This document shows positions 22,949-46,929 of a stretch of 64,000 nucleotides of DNA, in pieces. A program made the translations under genes and the position numbers. Origin of the DNA: Eleginops maclovinus (lineage: Eukaryota; Chordata; Actinopteri; Perciformes; Eleginopidae); the NCBI RefSeq assembly GCF_036324505.1, contig NC_086364.1, positions 20,596,648 to 20,660,647 of the forward strand, given 5' to 3'. Numbering within the stretch: the first letter of the stretch is position 1; each line of letters begins with the position of its first letter. The notes below the pieces were generated by a model. The model ran no database searches. It had not been told where the DNA came from and was given only the letters and a program-made list of their open reading frames with translations.

Positions 22949-25805
22949 GCTGCACCGGGTGAGCGTGGGAGCAAAGGGGGTCGAGACGCTGGAGGGTGAG
23001 GCGATGCAAACGGTAACAAGGAGTCTTTCCTCTGGCTTTATTGTAAAGTGTATGATTCCTTTAGTGTCACCATGGTAAAGGCACCTCAAAGGCGGCAGGT
23101 TGCAGGCTGTCCAAGTCGTCACAAATGTGGATCTGTGTTTTCAGGTCCCGACTGTCAGGGAGAAAAGAGAAGAAAAGGGTTATTTTATTTTGAAAGAGCC
23201 AGAGGAAGATGAAAGGGGAGATCAAGGGAAGTGGATTGAAAATAAACAAAGGGACACTGCGATCCAGATGTTTTATTTGGTACTTCATTTCTTTAAGAGC
23301 TATCACGTCAGTTAATGGTTTCCATAGCTAATGTCTAATCTAGATATTATTGTTTTAGGATTTTTATTTTGTGTGTTGTCTTTCTTCTGTGTGTGATGGT
23401 ATATGTGGAAAACAATAATAAACACAATGGGGAAAATGTTAGGCCATAGAAAGCTATACGGGGTAACTGTCTGCACACCAAGAGTACTAAAATATACTGA
23501 AAGTCAATTGTCAGTTTCTTATTGTGCTTACTTTGTATATACACACAAACTGCACCAAAATAAATGCAAATGATACCCTTTTGGTCACAGAAAACACAGA
23601 TGCACCAGTAAATGTAAACGTTTCATTAAATTACATAATTATTTGGCACACTTATGCCTCCATATGGGTCATTGACTCAAATAAAAAGGCAAGAGAGGAA
23701 AAGAAAGGGATTAATAAGCTATGGTTCAGACGTTTCTATACTGATAGAGTGCACACCTTGGTTCAAATCAAAAACTAGACAATTTATTATGGAATTCATT
23801 TGAAGCCATCAAAAATAAATCCACAGAGGTTGGACGAACAGTGCAGAAAACACACCATACTGCCTTCAGGAATCAGATGGCACTATAGCAATAATACAGC
23901 ACATGTGTGAGATGCATGACACACAGCATCTAGCATGTTTTACATTCTATATTCTGGTTTTATCAGCAGCGGGATCTACTGATGGATGAACCAGATGCTG
24001 TGTTGTGGGCTCCATAAATCCTTTATAATCTGAATCTGATCCCAGGAACTCATCCTGCTTTGATGCTTAAACACAGTCACACGGAGGCCATGCTGAGTCA
24101 AAACCCACTGACGGATTACATGCAACAACAACAACAACAAAAAACCAACAAAAAAAAAAGCAATAACTCCACCGATACTCAGAAAAGAAGGAGAAGCAGG
24201 AGGTGTAAAATGGCAGGACAGTAAGTCGACTACACAGAACACCATTTCCCACCATGCAGTGCGTGTGATCCCCCCCTCCCCCCCTTACACACACAAACAA
24301 TTCACTCACATCCACTTCCCTGCCAGATGGGGATTCAGCAGCTAAGATTAAAAGGACGCCTCGATTAAAGACAATTCTAATGTTATCAGAGATAAAGCTG
24401 CATGCAGAGGGACTGTTGAAGATGAGATTGAGATTCACATTCCCCCTCCCCTCCCCTCCCCCCCATCGCATGAAAAAGGTGACATTGAAGGATAAAATGG
24501 GGGTTGGTTAGAATGGGTTATAAATAGGGCCCCATTTTGCATCTATTCCTCTCCAGCACTTTGTTTTAAAATGAGTTTGACCATAAAAGGGGAGGTTTGA
24601 GCACAGGAGAATCCCCTGGTCCACCTGCAGCAGCCACCATCACTACAACCCTTTAGTCAACACACAGCTAAAGCTACCAGCAGCTTCTCCTGCATGTCAT
24701 ACCCAACATTATATAAACAAAAGCAAGATACACAAGATCCAATGTCATCCAATGACATAAGAGGAGAAGCTCTGTTAGTATATGTTGCTTTAAGAGTGAA
24801 TTTAATGGTCTAAATCCCAAACCAGAGCTTGCAGTTTTAATAAAAACATCCACGCTCACAAATCCCCTGTCTTTGTATTGTTCACTGTTACACAACTTAA
24901 AGGAGCTACAGTGATTTCTGCAGGCCTGTTGTTGCAGGTCAGAGCAGCAGCAGGATCTATAGATCTATTTTTGTTTACATGGACTCATTATCAGAGCTGC
25001 ATGTGTGCCACTGTGTGCTGCGAACCCCCCAGTTTTTATCTATTGAGCACACGTGAGCTTACAGATAGCATTAGCTAATGTGCAATATAAACACAATAGA
25101 TAAATGAAAGCAAAAACCCTTTAGAAATATTACAATTGAGGTTTTGAAGCAGAAAATAGAGGCCTACCTCAACCAAGTTACACCTGAAACCTCAATTGGA
25201 CATGAATATTGTGATGTTTTTCCTTTTCATTGAATGCCCCTCACTTACAAACAGACTGATAATGATAGATGCCTTTAAAATGGGGATATTTCTGCACTAC
25301 CAGATGCTAAATGTGCAAGATGAGGGTGAGATCGGAGGGATACCAGCTATGTGTGATGCTAAACTCAGATATTAAAAAGGAGCAGGGTCTACCTGGAGGA
25401 TTACTGCCATATGTCAAAAGGCAGTGGAGCAGAATGGACACTGGTTTAGTACAGAATCCCCCCCAACCATGCCAAATTATCGCTGTAAATTAAATTATAA
25501 GGCTAAATAAGTGGTTAACAGCGAGTGTGCCCACTGAGCAATAAAGCAGACAGTCCCTTCTCAACGTAAACAGTCAAACAACGTATAAAATAAGCATGAC
25601 AGCGGCAAATACTTTAAAAACGAAGGACTTTAGCTCATTTACAACAGGCCAGGATAAAAACAAAAGCTCGGTCTCCATTTAAATGGCTGAACCAGTACTG
25701 TCATTCATTACAATGAGCGCATTTTGCAAAGACAAACACAACATGCATGCAATTTAAGGACATTTAAATGCAGTTTCATGCACCAGCTGATATTTATTTA
25801 CTCAC
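22949..25805 (-). other. tob2: tob2 5' intron (inferred)
   Basis: A minus-strand acceptor directly before ATG 22947 implies a 5' UTR intron. The strongest matching upstream donor seen is GTGAGT (plus-strand actcac at 25800-25805). No protein exon is visible between. Simple repeats include (CAA)n near 24123-24140. Retained exons cannot be excluded. Confidence 0.4.
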
Positions 25806-26070
25806 ATATCGTCTCTGATGCTCTTCTTGTCTTGCAGCTTCTGCGTTTCTCTTGTAATTCCCCTGTGTTGTCTTCGATTTCAAGGCGGATGTATCGAGTC
25901 CTTGGTGCAAATGCAGAGCACTGGATATTTTTCTCACCCCAGTGTTGCTTTTATAAAGATGCTGCCCCCATTTCTGCAAGGTCCAAAGGGTTTCCCAGTT
26001 TGTCTCCAGCTGACAGTTTGCATGGAGGCTCCAGAGAAACTTTACTGTTTGACAACCCGGCGTATTTATA
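25806..26070 (-). promoter_or_regulatory. tob2: Inferred tob2 promoter and non-coding first exon
   Basis: On the minus strand, TATAAATAC lies at 26062-26070. A strong donor (GTGAGT) follows at 25800-25805. A non-coding first exon from about 26035 to 25806 would fit the usual TOB gene layout (5' UTR exon, then acceptor next to the ATG). Transcription start is not shown by sequence alone. Confidence 0.35.
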
Positions 26071-26089
26071 CAGAGTGACTCGCCCACAC

Positions 26090-27480
26090 GCCCGTGACGG
26101 CAGGGACTACTTTCGTCATATTATAGTAGCTGGTGCTTTATTATTATTATTCGATACAACGGTATTTATGCATATGTGATGCTATCAGTAAATCATTGAG
26201 GTCATTTCATATGTATGCAGAATTTTTATATCACTATTACCAAGTAGATTTATTATTTGGAAAAACAATAAAACCAAAAGCTATTTTCTTACTTTTCATT
26301 TATCACACCACATTTAAGACTTCATTTCATAGTCCTCTATTAAAAAATAGCAATGTCCAAAACGCTCATTTGGGGCATGTTTTCCTCCATGTTTACCTTG
26401 CAGGCTCTAGTTAAATTGGCGGAGGGATATTTGTAGTTTCTAACGGTGCTGTGCAATTTGCTAAAAATATAAGCGGTGATAGCAACAGAGTCCCTATTGG
26501 CTGAGAGGGGGGAGGACCCTCACGTTATTGGGCTTCAGCATCCATTCAGCAGCTAAAGCAACTTGACATTTACCAGGGGCTTGTGGGAAATGTGGTTCTT
26601 CCCACTAAATGATGTGCGGTATTGTTAATGTTAAATAAAAGACATGCAATGGAAATGTATTGATTCCAGGTTTGTTATGGATTCAAAACAATCTACATTT
26701 TGCTCATCATTCCTCTACAGTAGCCTACAAGAGGTACTGTGATTATGGAGTGTATATTCAATAAAGAAATATAACTCACTGATATGGACTAAATGAAAAC
26801 ACAGACATTTCACCTCTCCAGGTACACATATGAAAGCCATGTTTTTCACTTAGTCTTATGAGTTAAGTAGGCATTATTTGATTTCATCCATAATGTCTTC
26901 AATTTTTAAGACAAGTAAGACATTTAACCAAAATTGTTGATAGTCTACATCTTTCATGACAGATGGCATTTAAAGAATCTTATGTGAAAAGGTGTAACAA
27001 AGTATTATTCTACACCTATTTGATTTATTGGCATGAAAGTCTGGCATATTTCATTTAAAATAAAGGTATGACCATGATCTAACTTATTTTAATATAAATC
27101 CCATTTCAAAAAATTTAACAGATATTCTGCTTTATAATTTAAATTCTGAAGTACATATATTTTCTGAATAAATTGTCAGGGTTATTCCTCTTTTTTTAAA
27201 TATATTTCTATTTAATTATTTGATAATGTTTAATATCTTCTATATTTGCTTCTTGTTTAACAATCTTCCTACTTTGTTAATATATGCACCATTGTTCACC
27301 CAAGAAAAGTCCTTGTATGTGTAAACCTACTTAGCAATGAACATGATAATAATAATGATGAATAAATGAATAAACAAATACATAATTAAATAAACACATA
27401 ACAATAATAATAGTAATAGTCAAACATTTTTTATTACAATTTATATTACGTTTCCTGTTTCACCGACTAATAAACATAAC
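26090..27480. other. Intergenic region between tob2 and aco2
   Basis: About 1.4 kb, strongly AT-rich from 26600 to 27470, between the divergent tob2 and aco2 promoters. No exon recognised; in particular no PHF5A-like cysteine-rich coding sequence, although human PHF5A sits between these two genes. Confidence 0.45.
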
Positions 27481-27494
27481 GGGCTCTAAGCCGG

Positions 27495-27502
27495 TTACGT
27501 CA
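27495..27502 (+). promoter_or_regulatory. aco2: CRE/ATF-like site in aco2 promoter
   Basis: TTACGTCA, one base from the consensus cAMP-response element, 36 bp upstream of the aco2 ATG. It may lie in the core promoter or 5' UTR. Function inferred. Confidence 0.4.
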
Positions 27503-27517
27503 CATGAGGGCGACACA

Positions 27518-27537
27518 CATCTTTGTCAGTGAACAAA

Positions 27538-27540
<3 letters not shown>
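27518..27540 (+). promoter_or_regulatory. aco2: Iron-responsive element overlapping aco2 start codon
   Basis: Canonical IRE layout: lower stem CAT (27518-27520) with ATG (27538-27540), bulged C (27521), five-pair upper stem TTTGT (27522-27526) with ACAAA (27533-27537), and hexaloop CAGTGA (27527-27532). The initiator ATG forms the lower stem. Mammalian ACO2 mRNA has an IRE at the same position that IRP1/IRP2 bind to repress translation in low iron. The pairing is read directly; IRP regulation in this fish is inferred from conservation. Confidence 0.88.
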
Positions 27541-38498
<10,958 letters not shown>

Positions 38499-39267
38499 TC
38501 AACGACGAGAGGAGGGAAGGAAGGCGGGGCCTGTAGGGGGGCCAATGAGGGGCCTTGGCGTGGGTAAAGAAAGGGGAGAAACGTGGGCCTAGAGAGGGCA
38601 AAGAGGAAGAGACGATGGATGGTAACCAGACTTTAGTTTGTTTAGGGACAGCTGTAGTGATGCTCAATTAAAAGAAACACACACACACAATGTCGCTGTA
38701 CAGATGAAAAGCGCACACACACACACATGAGCACGTACAGTTCACGCACAGCCAGGATTACTGTTATTGCACCACCAGGCAGATTCACACAACCACACAG
38801 AACCACAGCTTGGATCCACTCCTATAACGATTATCAGATTTAACACGCCATTTATTTTCCCACTTTAGTCTGAAGTAACCAAACCTGATCTACACGCAGA
38901 ATATTATAAAAAAGACGGTGTTAGCAGACGAGTTAACGGCTTCCTGCTTCAATATCAACTGTAAAATCCACTCATTCTCCATTTCACATCCTTTTTAAGT
39001 GTCTGTCTTGATTCCATCCAAACGGTTCTAAAATCAGAGTCATTTAAGTCCTATGAATGTACTTTTCCTTTAACTTCATCCATATTTATTATAACATTGC
39101 ACCAGATGTAAATGAAAGCCGTTCGTTTTCATTCATTTTTCGTCTTTGTTCGGCTGCTAGAGTCACCCTTATGGACCTGTGCTAGTTGAGAGCCACACTG
39201 TAGACGGCGCAATTATTGACTGTAGTGGCATTATTGATATCCCATCAGCCCCTGCTGCAATGTAATG

Positions 39268-39269
<2 letters not shown>

Positions 39270-39315
<46 letters not shown>
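39270..39315. repeat. (CA)n microsatellite
   Basis: Uninterrupted CA dinucleotides, about 23 units, in the aco2 3' UTR. Confidence 0.95.
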
Positions 39316-39317
<2 letters not shown>

Positions 39318-39554
39318 CCTGCTGCTCGTCCAACGCTTGCTCGCTCTTTCCTAAATCTTTCATGTGGTATCACAGCCCGTTGTGACAACCTGGGACTGAA
39401 ACCAGACACATACGACCATTGTGTTTGTGTGGACTCGCCAATTTTGTTTATTTCCATGTGTGTGTGTATATAGACTTTTTGTTTTGGTGGTTAACATCAG
39501 TCTGCTTCCCTCTTTGCTCTCCCTTAGGCCTGTTAATGTAGTCCAAACCTCAAC

Positions 39555-39655
39555 CTGATATGTCACTCGAGCTTCTATTGGTTAGCGCTCCAACACATTG
39601 TACGTGTTAGGCATCTCCATAAGCATGGAGACATGTCACAGTAGAGGCTCTCCTG
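39555..39655 (-). repeat. Interspersed repeat family R1, copy D (truncated)
   Basis: Only 'cttctattggttagcgctcc', 'aacacattgtacgtg' and 'aagcatggagacatgtcaca' remain, with the middle deleted. Confidence 0.55.
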
Positions 39656-41214
39656 AAACTGAGGTTGAGGTTTGGTTCGCCATAGCTTGCTGTCCTCTTA
39701 CACAAACTAACGCACAATCTAGTGTCCAGACACCTGTTTACTAGCACTTTGAAGAGTTAGGAGAGTTGTTTTGGGACTGCTTCGCCCTGCTTGATTCATC
39801 CACTGCAAACATTTACGTCTTCAGTGCACATCTTCAGTAATAGTCACTGTTAAAGCACCAGTTATCAGACAGTAGAAAAACAAAAGTCTTGCCATGACGT
39901 TGAATCGGTGGTTAAATATAATTGAGGTGATCGCTGCTGTTATGGGTAATGTGGCACCTATAAATCTTCACAGTAAAATCGTCAGGATGAACGGTTCCTG
40001 AGCTCAGTCCCTATGAAAAAAAGTTTGGACCTGTGTGTAAATGATGTGATATATAGCTGCACTTTGTATAGGGGCGTGTACATAAATCATGAAATAGATA
40101 AATATATATATTAAAACAAAGAAAGAGTGTGGGCTGCCTGTCTAAATGAGAGCGGTTAACATGATGTAGAGTCCCCCCTGTGGTCGTCAATTAACTGGCA
40201 TTAATGTAACGTGTTAAAAACCACATTGCATTGTGGGTGAATTAAAGCACAGATACCGGATTGTAGCTGTGGGCTTTGACAGTTGTTAGGGACTTTTAGG
40301 AAGGGGACTTTGTGTATTTTTTTCTTGATTTTTACTTCTGTTCGAATAGTTTTAAGGGGAAAGGTGATTTGAAAGAGCGGACGGCCAACTTTTAAGACGT
40401 TTTTGGACGTCAATGACTCCATTCAGGGGTTCATATATTCAACTGAAAATCATCGTCACTGCACACTCCTGTGCCACTGTATTCAGATTTACTGCCAAAG
40501 ATGCCTAATGAATATGTTCAAGTATCCACCCATCATTATGTGATCTGTGAAATGTCCATAATTGTTTTAATATGTACAGGGAGTTGTTTCCTACATAAAT
40601 CACCCGGTTTACCCATCTTGCAAAAATGCTGATTAATCTGATCATCCATTGTCCATTTTAAAACCAGCTGCTTGTGAAACACTTTGCTAATGTAACCCTG
40701 AGTTTTTAAAGTTCTGTAAAGCGACAAATCAAATGATGTTTAAAAAAAAAAAGCATGTATATCATGTCCTTTTGTACTCAGGCGTCCGGCTTCCTCTTGT
40801 GTGTTTGAATTACCTTCACACCACGCTTCATGTGTTCAGATAAAGCTAACAAAGTATGGAATATGTGAACAGATGTTTTAGTGATGATTCCCCTCACACT
40901 CCGGTGTCAGCATTAAACTCTTTGTAAAAGTAGATGGTTCGAATCGTCTGCGGTTTTATTGCTTGAGAGATTAAAAATATCTTGATAAAATGAATAAAGA
41001 TGACATTCAGAAGTGAATATTTGTGTGTTTTCTTTCTGTAATGACAGCATGTGTTACACTGACTTCCAGGCTCTGAAAAATAATTGTCTCCTGATCAAAT
41101 CTGTATTTAGTATTTACATACTTTCACTCATTTCAATATATGATCTAATTTGATAAGCCTTCAAATTCCTAGATAGATACACTGTGGTATTTACTGTAGT
41201 GCTCACAGAAGTAT

Positions 41215-41700
41215 GTGCCTAAACGTATAAGTACTCAGGTCTTGTACTTGAGTAAAGTAGAAGTACCAGAGTGTAGGAATACTCTGTCACAGTAAAAGTA
41301 TTCTAAATTTTCCTCCAGTGAAAGTAGAAAGTACTCTCATCTAAATGTACTTAAAGTAGCGACAGTAAAAGTAGTCATTGTCTGATTGGTCCATTTCAGA
41401 ATAATATCTCTGATATGTTTTATAATGATTGATCATTAAAGTGTTCTCAGAGCTGGTAAAGGTGCAGCTAGTTTGAATGGCTTTGTATACTGCAGGGTAG
41501 CTGCTGGATTTACTGCAGGTGAACTAAAGTCTGATTTAAGGGAGATTATATTTACCATCATTAATCCAAATCTGCCTAGCAACTAAAGGGATTAAATTAA
41601 TGTAGTGGAGTAAAAGTACACCATTTACCTCTGAATTGTAGTGGAGTAGAAGTACAAAGTAGCATAAAATGGAAATACTCAAGTAAAACATATTTATAAT
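41215..41700. mobile_element. hAT-like non-autonomous repeat
   Basis: The left part has 'cttgtacttgagtaaagtag', the right part 'gtagcataaaatggaaatac' then 'tcaagtaaaa'. Partial inverted symmetry of these ends and the same words at 16870-17996 suggest one widespread family of fish repeats. No transposase. Located between aco2 and polr3h. Confidence 0.5.
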
Positions 41701-42055
41701 TTGGTTGGTAAACAAAAAGCTCAGAAAGGGAGAAATATAGAGCTGCGCAATTGTGCTCTGTACCTTTAAGATTTGCGACATGTCGTAAAGGTTTTACTGT
41801 CGTAAATACTCACATGGAGACTTCATGGATACTGTTGAGTTTTCTCGACATTATTCTACTTTAAATTTAGTTTTTCGGCAGATCTAGCAAACTTGTTGAC
41901 CTATTTTTTCCTTCTTCGGTGTTGAAAAAAAATACGCTTTCCTGAAAATAAGCAACACTCCATCACTCCGGGTGATTTCACCGGGTGTGTGTGTATTTAT
42001 GTGTGTGTGATAGAGTGAGTGAGTGAGTGAGTGAGTGTGTGTAACAGTGTGCACC

Positions 42056-43606
42056 ATGTTCGTGTTGGTGGAGATGGTGGACACTGTCAGGATCCCTCCG
42101 TGGAACTTCCAGAGGCAACTCAACGACGCCATAGCAGAGGAGCTCAACAAGAAACTGGCCAACAAGGTAGGGGTGTGTGTGTGTGTATATACAAAGTGTT
42201 TGTGTAAGTAAATTAAGTTTAGATGAGTACGTGTTTTTAAAGTTAAGAACATACCAAGTCAGTTTTAACTCTCAGCATTACAAGGTTTCCCTATTACTTG
42301 GATTATCATAGTTCCCTCATGTCTGATCACTGCTACCTGCCCTCCTCTCAGGTGGTCTACAACGTCGGTCTCTGCGTCTGCCTGTACGACATCACTAAAC
42401 TGGACGACTCCTATATCTTTCCAGGAGACGGAGCCTCACACACCAAAGGTACAATGCTGCTCCCACATTCTTTCACTTGCATCAGGCCATGCACTGTGTT
42501 CATACTGCTGCATTAGATTTGAGATGTATGGTAAATATGGTCTCACAGTTCCCTGTTTAACTTTCGTATCCAATATTAAAACACCTAACTGATTCCTTCC
42601 AATCTTCCTTTTGTTTTTCCTCTCAGTTAACTTTAGGTATGTTGTTTTTCACCCTTTCCTCGATGAAATCCTACTCGGCAAAATCAAGTATTGCAGCCAA
42701 GAAGGAGTTCACGGTAATTTGAATCTCTCTATTTCAGCATGAACCACACTTCATATAAGTACCACTGTAAACTCTGACGCTGTTCCCTCTCTGGTTCACA
42801 GTGACAATGGGCTTCTTCGACGACATCCTCATTCCTCCAGAGTCTCTTCAACAGCCAGCAAAATTGTATCCTGCCCGAATATGTTTCTATAAATAAAGTG
42901 AAGTGATTTCATCTCAAGGACCCACAGGTGTATCATGGAATATGGGATAACATGATGCAAGGCAGTCATTCACTTCATAGCAGTGTTTACTTCCTGTTTG
43001 TCTTCTTCTGTTGACGTCCAGCTGCATGAGTCTTTTTACCTCTTTCCCTCTCTTGTTTTCTGCTGTTGACAAATATGAAAATTAATTCAAATTTGTTGTT
43101 TTCTGATAGTTTTCTGATGGAAAAGTTGGAAAATAATGTGTTTTTTTTCAACACTTATGTTAAATTGACCGGACTTCTTTCTGCGTATTGATATGACTGC
43201 ACATAGTCCCTTGATCTGAGCGTCCTTAGACAATCTGCTATCAAGAAATAACAGACTGCTGACTTCCCAAAGAGACCAATCAGAATGAAGTATTGAACTA
43301 AGCCCTGTACCTGCACTAGATTCTGATGAGTTGACTGTAGTCCTTAACCTCAGCCTCAGTGACGAAGCGGAGCAGGTCTGGCTCTGGGAATACGAGACGG
43401 ACGAGGGGGCCCACGACCTCTACATGGACCAGGGGGAGGACATCCGTTTCCGGGTGACAGATGAAATGTTTGTGGACACGTCGCCAACGGGACCGGCCGC
43501 CGCAGAAACACCAGCACAACCCGGACAGTCGACGGCGCCGCCAGCAGAGGAGGTCGTGGAGAAGAAAGAGGCGCCGTACACTCTGATCGTAAGAACACAG
43601 CTCTCA

Positions 43607-43690
<84 letters not shown>

Positions 43691-44560
43691 ACCATGAGAT
43701 CTGCTTGAATAAATTCAGATAAGAGTGAGAAACAATAGATACTTTGGCTGACTGTTTGTTGATTTGGGCTATTTATATTTATATATTTTTTAGGAACTTT
43801 AGCCAGAAAATATCTTAGCATTTAAAGTATCCTTTATTACTTTTCAATTCGGTACCAAGGGGCTCAGACTTTTTACATGGAGTAACTCACATACAGGTGC
43901 ATGTACAGGGTCGGTTTGACTGGTTTAGAGTCCCTAACAAAACAGTATTTAGGAATTAATAAAATAACACAATGACCCCACAATTATTAGTTATATAAAA
44001 AGCCTTTGTGATTCTCTTTCCTTGATAAATGTACTTTAAGTTCTTGTGTTTCAATGAATATCTTGTTCTGTTTTTTTAGTGAACATTTTTTTCCTAAAAT
44101 TCTCAATGTTTTATTTAATAAAATGTGCCTTTTTTATTTCACATTTTTGATTCTTAGGTTGGGATAAATATATGTAATCTATTTTATTTTATTTTTAATA
44201 GCACACACGCACATATGCACATATGTATGTATGTATATGTATTCTTTTTTATAACATCTTATGCTTATATAAATATATATGTTTAATTAATGAATTTATT
44301 TCCCATTTGTTATTTTTATGATTATGAATATTCTCCTACTACTTGTATTTTATTGCTGATTGGAGATTTTCCTTTTTTTTACATAAATGTTTTTAATTCC
44401 TTTTTTTTTTATATCTTAGAAATATATGAATATCATTTATTTAACTCTTAAATGTTTCTAAAACCCAATTTCAGTATTCTGGTTGTGATTTATGGCGCTG
44501 TTGTTTCAGGGGACCATCTGTGACCCGGGGCTGGGGCTGCTGTCCTGGTGGAACAGTTAG
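42056..44560 (+). CDS. polr3h: RNA polymerase III subunit RPC8 (Rpb7-like)
   Basis: Six exons in phase: 42056-42166, 42352-42448, 42627-42713, 42802-42865, 43360-43588, 44510-44560 (TAG). They give 212 residues (human 204). Residues 1-~80 ([20 protein letters not shown]..., [29 protein letters not shown] segment) form the Rpb7/SHS2-type N-terminal domain. The remainder ([36 protein letters not shown]) is the S1/OB-type domain with an Ala/Pro-rich stretch before KKEAPYTLI. The C-terminus is [10 protein letters not shown]. With RPC9 it forms the stalk of Pol III, which transcribes tRNA and 5S rRNA genes. The ATG sits directly after a (TGAG)n/GT-rich 5' leader. Neighbours aco2 and csdc2 match human synteny. 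A long CA repeat starts 20 bp after the exon 5 donor. Confidence 0.96.
43609..43690. repeat. (CA)n microsatellite just after polr3h exon 5 donor
   Basis: About 41 uninterrupted CA units beginning 20 bp after the exon 5 donor (43589). Confidence 0.95.
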
Positions 44561-45091
44561 CACTGCAGAGGAAGAGGAGGAGGGTGAAGATGTATTGTTT
44601 TACGAACAGATCGAACATTATAACGGACCGAAAAGACAAGGAGCGGTGAGCCGGAGACACGATACCCAGGAGTTTGGGTACAGAAGTAAAGACATGAAGT
44701 CAAACGCTCTCTGAACCAAGACACTGTTGGTGTGAGAGACGGATGTCCCTCTGAGACAGTGTGTTGTAAATACCGCCCTCAACACACCACCTCCATGTTT
44801 ACATGTAAACCTGAGCATAGATCTGAAAACACAATGATTTGTCATGCGTTTACAGTCATTCTGGTATATTTAAAGGGAAGTTCTGACCCCAAATGCAAAT
44901 GAAATAAGTAATTTGGTATTAGGATTATAATGTCCTCAGCACTTAACCAGGTATTCTGACTTTAAAGGGTTAAAGCAGGTGATGTTGAGCACTTAACAGC
45001 ATGTCCGGGATGATAAATGTGCCTAAAGCTGTGAGTCACAAGACAATTAATTATTCCTTTGTATCGTCAAGATCCACAAAAACAATTCAAG

Positions 45092-45097
45092 AATAAA
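45092..45097 (+). terminator. polr3h: Candidate polyadenylation signal of polr3h
   Basis: AATAAA about 530 bp after the stop codon; no exon in between. Confidence 0.5.
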
Positions 45098-45289
45098 ACA
45101 CATTTTCTTAGTGGGATTAACGTTGTTCAAGATTAAAATACTTACTTTTGATTTGAAATGTCACCTTTCTATCCTCAGTGTATTTAACAGCCTTGTGATA
45201 TTTAGTGTTTTTCACTTTCACAGTAAAAGGACGTATCATCAGAGTGAGTGTTTGTGATTTGTCATTTTGTGTGATTATAGGAAGAGGAA

Positions 45290-45410
45290 TACCAAATACG
45301 GATTAGCAGCCAGCCTTTAAATCCCACAGTTTGGAGGTCAGTGAAGGCCACAGCGCTGCTTGTTCATCAGTGATCTGCTCTCTAACCGCTGGTCACTGTC
45401 AGTATAGAAA

Positions 45411-45455
<45 letters not shown>

Positions 45456-46190
45456 ATGTTTGTCAGAAATGAGCGAGCTGTGTTTCATGTGACGACTGCG
45501 TGGCCCCTAGATGTTTGTCTCATTTGTCTGCAGTGAAAGTAGGTCAGACTGTTTGGAGCTTTGATGAAACAAAAAGAAGTTTGCATGTGGCCGTCATTGC
45601 AGAGATATTGCTTACAGAGAGTAAAGCTCGGGAAAAGGACTCAACATCTCAACTTATCTTAGACATTAAAACTGTTTCTGTAAGTTTATTCAGATGTTTC
45701 ACCTAAAGAGGACATATTCTGCTTATTTCCAGATTGTATATCAGTATGTAGTGTCTCTCCTGGGACATGTCTCCATGCTCTAATGTTCAAAAAGCTCTTT
45801 ATGTTTCTCATACTGCCTGTGCTGCAGCACCTCTTTCCACCCTCTGTCTGAAACCAGAGTCTGCTCTGATTGGTTAGCTAGCCAGCTCTGTTGTGATTGG
45901 TCAACCGCTTAAAGATGTCTCGCTCGCTTACCCTATCACGTGCAATGTGCTGGAGCGCTAGCCAATAGAAGCACGAGTGTTACATAGTGATGTCACTATA
46001 TTGCGGAAGTCATAAAAGGAGTCCAATGGAGGTGTTTCACGCAGGGGGGACTCCCTCTAGAAGGAACATGGATTTTAGCCTTTCCAGACCATTGACATGC
46101 ACAGAAAACTGTATAACACACTACAGGAAAGGTATTTTTATCCTTTATAGAACATCATAAAGAACTTGTTGATTTATGTTTATTAGGAAT
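45290..46190 (+). repeat. Interspersed repeat family R1, copy E (long form)
   Basis: Carries every R1 segment in order, ending 'cactacaggaaagg'. The long-form block 45340-45706 is a near-identical inverted copy of 17425-17815, including a CA tract at 45413-45453. The main visible difference in the shared open stretch is a 6-bp insertion near 45570. A hAT-like fragment follows (46250-46352). Confidence 0.75.
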
Positions 46191-46559
46191 ATGAACCTGC
46201 AAAGTATATTGTAAAATAAATGTAGAGCAAAACAAGTGACAGTATTTCCTTTCAAAATGTCATGGAGTATTTATGGAGTAGCATACAATGGAAATATAAC
46301 AGTAGAAGTCCCTTTTAAATGTCTTGAGTAAATGTTACTTTCCTTCACTGTTTTTTTGTTGACATATCTCCACTAATGCAATATCAGACGTGTTGCATTA
46401 GTGGAGTCTATTCCACAATATCAACCCTACTATACATCCCTTAAAATAAAGCAGCAGCTGCATAAAGACGATCAATCAAGGCAAAGATATATCATTACAC
46501 TGGGCATACTGGTCCCATAATAGATTGCATACATTCAAAGGAATGAAGAAAGCAATTTT

Positions 46560-46660
46560 CTGAACACACACACACATCTCACACACTGTCTCTCACACAC
46601 ATCTCACACACTGTCTCTCACACACAGTCTCTCACACACAGTCTCTCACACACGCAGTCG
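46560..46660. repeat. Short minisatellite of 'ctctcacacacagt' units
   Basis: Repeats of about 14 bp ('tctcacacacagtctctcac' and variants) directly upstream of the csdc2 5' exon. Confidence 0.6.
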
Positions 46661-46689
46661 CATCACGCCATCGGAATCTCCGCCAGCTG

Positions 46690-46834
46690 CGCAGACTCAG
46701 CAGCTCTTCGTCACATCATCATCATCAGGGTTTTCCGACAGACTGCGCGGATTTAGCCGACTTATTTATTTAATAACTCGTTATATAACACACCGCCACT
46801 TAAGACGCACTCGCTCATCGTCCCCGACAGACCA
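46690..46834 (+). promoter_or_regulatory. csdc2: Inferred csdc2 promoter / non-coding first exon
   Basis: A CpG-richer block ends at a consensus donor gtaagt (46835-46840). The coding exon has its own acceptor (ending 50221), so an upstream non-coding exon is needed; this is the best candidate. The transcription start is not defined. Confidence 0.35.
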
Positions 46835-46897
46835 GTAAGTAACATTTCTACGGAAAAATAATATGCGTGTTGTAGTGCCTGTATGGGGGGAGTGTGT

Positions 46898-46898
<1 letters not shown>

Positions 46899-46928
<30 letters not shown>
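46899..46928. repeat. (GT)n microsatellite
   Basis: About 15 GT units in csdc2 intron 1. Confidence 0.9.

Positions 46929-46929
<1 letters not shown>

Larger units (their letters stand above)
38499..40998 (+). terminator. aco2: aco2 3' UTR and candidate polyadenylation signal
   Basis: No exon follows the stop. AATAAA at 40993-40998 is the best canonical signal, giving a 2.5 kb 3' UTR; nearer, weaker sites could be used. The region holds a (CA)n tract (39270-39315) and a short R1 fragment (39555-39655). Confidence 0.4.

Noticed and set aside
22948..23019. N-terminal extension of Tob2 from an upstream in-frame ATG
   Set aside because: A splice acceptor lies two bases before the family-typical start MHLEV, so the upstream codons are intronic.
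25724..26179. 151-codon plus-strand open frame opposite the tob2 5' region
   Set aside because: No recognisable domain, and the stretch is better explained as the inferred non-coding tob2 first exon and promoter.
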